In this document: positions 59,200-64,000 of the stretch, piece after piece
Layout: the number at the start of each line of letters is the position of its first letter
How positions within the stretch are numbered: the stretch's first letter is position 1
Origin: Halegenticoccus soli
Lineage (GTDB): Archaea > Halobacteriota > Halobacteria > Halobacteriales > Haloferacaceae
NCBI RefSeq assembly: GCF_002844195.1
Contig: NZ_PEND01000001.1
Location: 372,001-436,000, forward strand
Direction: 5' to 3'
Length of the DNA: 64,000 nt
The notes under the pieces: generated by a model
The model's database searches: none
Told to the model about the DNA's origin: nothing
The model's input: the letters and a program-made list of their open reading frames with translations, nothing else
Translations under genes and position numbers: made by a program

Positions 59200-60543
59200 T
59201 CCTCCTGGCGCGTCTCCGCCGCGTTTTCCGTTGACGCTCTCCGTCCGAGTCTCGGCGGGAGAACCGCCTCTCGCGCGCTTCGTCGCCCGGTCCCGTCGTC
59301 GACGACGCCTGCCCCGTCGGCGTCGATACGCCTCGCGGGCTCGGAACGGTTCGGTAGAAAACGCCCCGCCGTTCGGAGACGGACCGGGGGGCGAATCACT
59401 GCGGTCGGGAGCGTCGACCGGTCGTCGGCGATACGAAATCGAGTTCACGCGCCGACCGCGGCTTCCAGAGCCGAACGCTGATCGAGAGTGCGAGCGCATA
59501 CCCCCGTCTTCCGGCGGAGGTCGAGCGACGCTCGGGCTCGGTTCCCGCCGGAATCGGTTCGTCGTGGCCCTCCGTAGCACAGCGTGCGACGGACTCGGTG
59601 CGATGCCGTCCCCGAACCACAAGGGGTGGCGGACAACCGCGTTGTCCGCACGGCGATGACACGGATTCTATTCCGATGGGATCTCTTTGGTCGGGCCACA
59701 GCCCTCCGTGGGAGGAAACGAGAGTTCCCCCGGTGTCTCGCGAGAGCTTCGCTCTCGCGGACTCGTCGGAATATACAGCCTTCCGACATGTCGACGGTTC
59801 CCTCCGAGTGCGGGTCGGAACCTCGGAGGCAACGACAGCCGACACCCGGTGTTCGGATTCGACGTCGGTCACGGCGTGGAGGAGGGCAAGCCTGGCGCAC
59901 GATCTCTTGGACCGTGAAATCCGCGCTCTCTTCGCGTTCGAGCGGACGCTATGCGTCGTTTTCTCGCCACTCGATCCGAAGCCGTGCGCCGAGGGCAGGC
60001 GGATCGACACGTCCGGTGCGACTGAACCGACGGGGGGGCCACTGAGCCGATTAGGGCGACGTTACGAACTGTTTCACGCCGTAAGCGGCGGCTACTCGGA
60101 CGGAAAACGGGGGAGTTCCGGGCGACTGATCGACCGCAGAAAATCGCCCGTCTCGCCCGGCGAAGCGCGAAACAAGCCCCGCTTACCCTTTCCCCGCGCT
60201 CGGAACGTGGGCAAATCGGACCTGGTGTCCGCCTGCCGTGATTTCGCGTTGGCCTCGTAGCGGCGACTGTCCGTCGAAACGGTCGATCTCCGCGTCCCCC
60301 CCCCCCAGCGTTCGCGATCGGAGGACATACCACCGTGAATGGTGATGAAACCGTGACCGTTTCGGGGAAAAGCGTCGCTTCGGACGGTAACCCCCTCTAT
60401 CACTGTTACAACCGTGGTCGGGATTGAATACGGACACTGTGGACGACATCGACTGGGCAGCGAACGCCCGGGTAGAGTCAGCCCGTCACGGCCGACGACG
60501 CTCGAACCGGGCCTTCGTCCGGGCGTTCCTGCTCGTGATACCC
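59200..60543. other. Gene-poor stretch with several hairpins
   Basis: No frame here has convincing codon use, domains or a promoter. What it holds is stem-loops: GCGGACAAC/GTTGTCCGC (59631-59651), CGCGAGAGC/GCTCTCGCG (59739-59759), GTCGGAA/TTCCGAC (59765-59787) and, at 59796-59829, two crossing pairings (GGTTCC with GGAACC, CCTCCGAG with CTCGGAGG). Base composition is lower in GC than the flanking genes. The last 120 bases lead into the Gln/Asn-rich gene. Confidence 0.5.
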
Positions 60544-60906
60544 ATGAAAAAGGCACTACGCATCCTGATGGCCCTCGTGGTCGTCGGCACCGTCTTCAGC
60601 GCCGGTCTCGCGGGAACCGTCGCCGCGGACCACAGCGACTGGAAAGACAAGATGAAGGACAAGGCGAAGGACAAGACCACGATCAAGCAGAACCAGGAGA
60701 ACTACCAGAACGCCGAGGCGAGCGTCGACCAGGACCAGGACGTCGACCAGTCTAACGAGAACACGCAGGTTGGCGCGTCCGTGGGCGTGTTCAACAAGGG
60801 CGACCAGTCGGTCAGCCAGAGCAGCGAACAGGTGAACTACAACAACCAGGAAGGCTACGCCTCCGCGTCGAACTACGCCGAGCAGAACCAGGAAGCCGAC
60901 GCCTGA
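60544..60906 (+). CDS. Secreted Gln/Asn/Ser-rich protein, amyloid-like composition
   Basis: 120 aa. Signal peptide (RILMALVVVGTVFSAGLAG, cut near AAD) and a short basic segment (WKDKMKDKAKDK), then about 65 residues dominated by Gln, Asn, Ser, Glu and Gly with a loose period: NQENYQNAEASVDQDQ, DQSNENTQVGASVG, GDQSVSQSSEQVNYNNQEG. This recalls the S-x5-Q-x-G-x2-N-x5-Q repeats of curlins, though the match is partial. Start chosen at the signal-peptide ATG. A T6 tract follows 30 bases after the stop. Confidence 0.65.
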   Translation: MKKALRILMALVVVGTVFSAGLAGTVAADHSDWKDKMKDKAKDKTTIKQNQENYQNAEASVDQDQDVDQSNENTQVGASVGVFNKGDQSVSQSSEQVNYNNQEGYASASNYAEQNQEADA

Positions 60907-60937
60907 TCTGAAGGCATCGACCTCTCCTGACCGTTCC

Positions 60938-60943
60938 TTTTTT
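60938..60943 (+). terminator. T6 tract after the Gln/Asn-rich gene
   Basis: TTCCTTTTTTATCG lies about 30 bases beyond the stop codon on the gene's own strand, in GC-rich surroundings; suitable for archaeal T-tract termination. Confidence 0.5.
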
Positions 60944-61083
60944 ATCGCCGTCCGCGAACCGGCGAGCGGCGCTGCGCGGACGACCGTCCGTCAGATCGCG
61001 GCGTCGACTGGACGACGAGAACGGTACGATCCGAACCCGGAGCGAGCGGTAACTACTACCATCGTCGTGCCGTACGGCCGACC

Positions 61084-61863
61084 GTGGCGCTGACGCACGA
61101 CTACCACGTCCACTCGACCTACTCGGACGGCAGCTTTCTCCCGGGGATGGTCCGCGCGGCCGCCGACGCGGGGCTCGACGGCGTCGGCTTCGCCGATCAC
61201 TGCAACGTTTCCGACCGCGAAGCGATGCGTCGGGCGAAGTACCGGCTGGGGTTCAACCTCGATCTGACCTACGAGCGCCGCCGGGAGGCGATCCGGACGC
61301 TCCGCGAGCAGTTCGACCTCCGGATCTTCGACGCTGTCGAGATGGACTACGACCCCGCCGACGAGGCCGAGATCCGCTCGTTCCTCGATCGGGCGGGCTT
61401 CGACTACGCCGTCGGCAGCGTCCACGCGGTCGAGGGCGTGAACGTCCACACGGAGTCGTACTTCGAGGGGAAGTCGACGGCCGAACGGCGCGCGGCGGTC
61501 GACGACTACTACGAGAAGCTGATCGCGCTCGTGGACTCCGAGCTGTTCGAGATCGCGGCCCACGTCGACCTCGTCGAGCGGAATCCGGCCCTCCGCGACC
61601 TCACGACCCCCGAACACCACGAGCGCGTCGCAGACGCGTTCGAACGCTCGTCGACGGTCCCCGAGGTGAACGCCGGTCGCGTCCTCCGCGAGTACGGCGA
61701 GTTCCACCCCGCGCCGTCCTTCCTCGAGACGCTCTTCGACCGCGGCGTCTCCTTCGCCGTCGGCTCGGACTCCCACCGCCCCGCCGACATCCGCGACCGA
61801 GCGCCGCTCATCGAGGATTTCCTGACCGAACGCGGCATCGAACCCGTTCGGCTCTTCGACTGA
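61084..61863 (+). CDS. PHP-domain phosphoesterase, histidinol-phosphatase type
   Basis: 259 aa from a GTG start. The PHP metal site is seen in DYHVHSTYSDG (HxH), GFADHCNVSD (Asp-His), VEMDYDP (Glu) with GSVHAVEG (His), IAAHVDLVER (His) and FAVGSDSHRP (Asp-His). The order and spacing match HisK-like histidinol phosphatases of the PHP family; the YFEGK segment is typical. It is not in a histidine operon, so another phosphomonoester is possible. Cytosolic. Confidence 0.85.
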   Translation: MALTHDYHVHSTYSDGSFLPGMVRAAADAGLDGVGFADHCNVSDREAMRRAKYRLGFNLDLTYERRREAIRTLREQFDLRIFDAVEMDYDPADEAEIRSFLDRAGFDYAVGSVHAVEGVNVHTESYFEGKSTAERRAAVDDYYEKLIALVDSELFEIAAHVDLVERNPALRDLTTPEHHERVADAFERSSTVPEVNAGRVLREYGEFHPAPSFLETLFDRGVSFAVGSDSHRPADIRDRAPLIEDFLTERGIEPVRLFD

Positions 61864-61901
61864 CGCCGAGCGGACGACACGGTCCGGGTTCGCACCCCGC
61901 G

Positions 61902-62327
61902 CTACCGTTCGTCTCGCCGCTCGACCCCGTCGACGCCGAGTACCAGATCCGGACCGAAGGTCGATGCCGGAGTCCCGTATCCCGCCTTCGCGCCGCCGTC
62001 GAGCGTCCGCTCCGCGACGAGCAGCGCGGTCTCGACGGCGAGCGCGTAGGGGTGCGGCGTCGCCCGGATTTGGGGCGAAGCGACCGCCGGGGGCGGCGAC
62101 GTCGAACCCGACGCCCGGCAGCAGGGTCACGTCCGCGTCCGCCGCCGCGGCGTCGCGGCGTCCTCGGCGCCGAACGTCCGCGCGTCCAGACCGAGTTCGC
62201 CGGCCTGGTCCGAGACGGCCTCCGCGTCGCGCCCGGCGAGAATCGGATCCACCCCCCGACGCGCGTCCTCGCGGGCGATCAACGACCCGGTGTAGCCGTA
62301 CGATCCGTAGATCAGCAGGTCGGGCAT
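61902..62327 (-). pseudogene. Decayed saccharopine dehydrogenase-like reductase gene
   Basis: The N-terminal Rossmann start is intact (MPDLLIYGSYGYTGSLIA, then DPILAGRDAEAV), followed in another frame by TLLPGVGFDVAAPGG, and in a third by YALAVETALLVAERTLDGG and GYGTPASTFGPDLVLGVDGV up to a stop. These three pieces belong to one family (trans-acting enoyl reductase/saccharopine dehydrogenase NADP-binding, normally about 350-400 aa). At least two frameshifts and a central deletion of several hundred bases have destroyed it. Confidence 0.75.
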
Positions 62328-62558
62328 GAGCGTCACCTGACCGGCCGGCGGATAAACCCTGTCGTCCCGCCGATTGTCACGCTCGGGAGGACCGTCGCGT
62401 TCGCCTCGTCGGTCGCCCCGTCGGTCGTTTCGTCCGTCCGCCCAAACGGCCGGTCGCCCGGACGACCGACCGCCCGGTTCGCCGTTCCTCCCGTCGCCGG
62501 TGTCGGTCCGCCCTGCCGGGACCCGAGCCTTTCAGGTGCCAGCGTCCCCCCGTCCGGT

Positions 62559-63365
62559 ATGGACGCCGAACTTCCGAGACTCGGCCTCGGCACGTACGAG
62601 AACACCGATCCCGAGCGGTGCGCGAAGAGCGTCGAGGTGGCCGTCGACGTGGGTTACCGCCACGTCGACACGGCGCAGATGTACGACAACGAGGCGCACG
62701 TCGGCGACGGCATCGAGCGCGCGGCCGTCGACCGCGAGGACCTGTTCGTCGCCACGAAGCTCGACACCGACAACCTCGGCTACGACGACGTGATCGAGAC
62801 CACGAAGGAGAGCTGTGACCGCCTCGGTGTCGACGCCGTCGACCTCATGTACGTCCACTGGCCGCTCGACAGCTACGACCCCGAGGAGACGCTGCCGGCG
62901 CTGGACGAGCTGGTCGACGACGGGATCGTGCGGAACGTGGGCCTGAGCAACTTCCTGCCGGAGCAGCTCGACGAGGCGCGCTCCGTCCTCGACGCGCCGC
63001 TCTTCGCCCACCAGGTCGAGATGCACCCGCTGCTCCAGCAGGGGGAACTACACGCGTACGCGCGCGAGCACGACCACTGGCTCGTCGCCTACTGCCCCAT
63101 CGCGCGGAACCAGGTCGCGGACGTGCCCGAACTGCAGGAGATCGCCGAGCGCCACGAGACGACCCCGGCGGTGGTCTCGCTCGCGTGGCTCCTGCAGAAG
63201 GACAACGTCGCGCCCATTCCGAAGGCGTCGAGCGAGGCGCACATCCGGGAGAACTACGAGGCACTGGAGCTGGAGCTCTCCGACGACGAGGCGGCGGCGA
63301 TCGACGGGATCGACCGCGAGGAGCGGATCGTCGACTTCGAGGAGGCTCCCTGGAATCGGGCGTAG
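62559..63365 (+). CDS. Aldo/keto reductase
   Basis: 268 aa. Tetrad residues lie in HVDTAQMYDNEAHVGDG (Asp, Tyr), ATKLDTDN (Lys) and MYVHWPLD (His); the NADPH segment is IPKASSEAHIRENY. It is a diverged paralogue of the AKR at 37.6-38.4 kb, sharing GYRHVDTAQMYDN and the IPKASS motif. The substrate is unknown. I start at MDAELPRLGLG because the long upstream in-frame extension is Arg/Pro-rich shadow sequence. Confidence 0.93.
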   Translation: MDAELPRLGLGTYENTDPERCAKSVEVAVDVGYRHVDTAQMYDNEAHVGDGIERAAVDREDLFVATKLDTDNLGYDDVIETTKESCDRLGVDAVDLMYVHWPLDSYDPEETLPALDELVDDGIVRNVGLSNFLPEQLDEARSVLDAPLFAHQVEMHPLLQQGELHAYAREHDHWLVAYCPIARNQVADVPELQEIAERHETTPAVVSLAWLLQKDNVAPIPKASSEAHIRENYEALELELSDDEAAAIDGIDREERIVDFEEAPWNRA

Positions 63366-63479
63366 ACCCTTCGAGGGACGACGAGTCGTTCGGCGATACG
63401 ACCGCTCAGGAACTCGTTCGGCGGTACGAACGACCGCTCAGGAGAGGACGCACAAGTCCTTGTCGGGCCGACTCACGAC

Positions 63480-63948
63480 CTATAGACCGCCGTCCGAGAC
63501 GGCCATCGGCTGCGAGAGCGCCGTCTCCACCGGGTAGCTGTGGCGGACTTCCCCCGTTTCGACGTCGAGCGCGTCGATTCGCTCCTTCCGCTCGTTTTCG
63601 ACGTACGCGGTCGTCCCGGCGACGCCGAGTAGGGACGTCGCCTGCCCGGTGCTGTGCTCCCAGACGACATCCCCGGTTTCGAGGGACACGCCCACCGGTG
63701 GACCGTCCCTGCAAGGAGACGACGGCGGTGGTCGGTCCGAGAGTCGGCGGTGAAACTTTCACGCCATCTCTCCCGTGTCTCGCCCGACCGCGTAGAGCCG
63801 ACCGCGAGGGCTCCCGGCGGTAGTTACGTGTACGTGGGTATCGTCGGCCGAAATCCCACTGACGCACGTGTCCGCCTCCTCGATGTGGTCGAATTTCCAG
63901 GGCGGCACACGTGCCCGCAGCGGCCCTCAGGAGGGATCTGCGGTTCAT
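63480..63948 (-). pseudogene. Frameshifted PQQ-type beta-propeller gene
   Basis: A Tat-like start MNRRSLLRAAAGTCAA is followed in a different frame by WKFDHIEEADTC, VSGISADDTHVHVTTAGSPR and GRLYAVGRDTGEMA ending in a stop (TGA where TGG would continue a blade), then in a further frame by VSLETGDVVWEHSTG and DALDVETGEVRHSYPVE. These are two or three propeller blades. The gene is shortened and broken; it is a second relic of the family found intact near 6 kb. Confidence 0.75.
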
Positions 63949-64000
63949 GAGTCGATAACCATAATATGACGCGATAGGAACACATCTGCGCATCGGTAAC

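Noticed and set aside
59712-59830. GGGAGGAAACGAGAG with nearby hairpins, considered as RNase P RNA
   Set aside because: The remaining conserved regions of archaeal RNase P RNA, including the complement near the 3' end, are not found in the following 300-400 bases.
59396-60260. Frames of about 200 codons on both strands of the gene-poor region, considered as hypothetical genes
   Set aside because: Third-position composition is not that of the neighbours, there are no hydrophobic, catalytic or repeated patterns, and neither has a promoter or ribosome-binding site.

Overview
The window is a stretch of GC-rich haloarchaeal chromosome (class Halobacteria). The assignment rests on the strongly acidic deduced proteins, GC-rich third codon positions, short or absent 5' leaders behind TATA-like boxes, twin-arginine signal peptides, and archaeal markers: a CetZ tubulin-like protein, transcription factor S, a split GMP synthase, coenzyme F420 biosynthesis genes, a fused siroheme decarboxylase and a PRC-barrel protein. 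Coding density is high and there is no intact transposase, integrase, rRNA or CRISPR array. The one tRNA is tRNA-Leu(UAA) near 31.4 kb.

Layout. 0-8.5 kb: an acetyltransferase cut by the window edge, purC, an alpha/beta hydrolase overlapping an F420-type flavin oxidoreductase, a thiamine-diphosphate enzyme, a secreted PQQ-type beta-propeller and a GlcD-like flavoprotein. 8.5-17.5 kb: an F420 neighbourhood with cofH, cofG and cofC. Between cofH and cofG lies an overlapping pair made of a siroheme nitrite/sulfite-reductase-type protein and an FrhB-type F420H2 dehydrogenase carrying two [4Fe-4S] motifs. 17.5-25.6 kb: a secreted membrane-anchored protein and cetZ, an NDUFA9-type reductase, thymidylate kinase, a sodium/solute symporter operon and an acyl-CoA synthetase. 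25.6-31.5 kb: many small genes, a TrkA protein flanked by two paralogous Lrp-type sensor domains, a candidate structured RNA, and tRNA-Leu with a duplicated 3' end. 31.5-38.4 kb: ferredoxin, reductases, the siroheme decarboxylase, a TrpD2-like phosphoribosyltransferase, membrane proteins and an aspartoacylase-like hydrolase. 38.5-45.5 kb: a secreted peptidoglycan-hydrolase-like protein, cyclophilin, a Vms1/VLRF1-like ribosome-rescue factor, a two-gene D-glutamate/dipeptide-epimerase operon and a glutamate-cysteine ligase-like enzyme. 45.5-58.2 kb: PspA and a membrane partner, transcription factor S with zinc-ribbon and coiled-coil genes, a RecA-like ATPase without the Walker lysine, a beta-RFAP-synthase homologue, and guaA(B)-pyrG. 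58.2-64 kb: secreted low-complexity proteins, a 1.5-kb gene-poor stretch with tandem repeats and hairpins, a PHP phosphoesterase, an aldo/keto reductase and two decayed genes.

How the genes work together. The clearest functional block is F420. CofH and CofG make the deazaflavin chromophore and CofC activates the side chain. The reductase pair between them looks like a split version of the F420-dependent sulfite reductase of methanogens, so F420H2 may drive siroheme-dependent nitrite or sulfite reduction here; this is inference from gene order and motifs. A second possible block, also inference, is degradation of bacterial wall material: a secreted glucosaminidase-type protein followed a few kb later by genes for handling D-glutamate or Ala-Glu dipeptides.

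Numerous remnants (two decayed beta-propeller genes, a decayed saccharopine-dehydrogenase-like gene, a DegT aminotransferase tail, a MITE-like element, a tRNA 3'-end duplication) show past turnover in an otherwise housekeeping-rich region.
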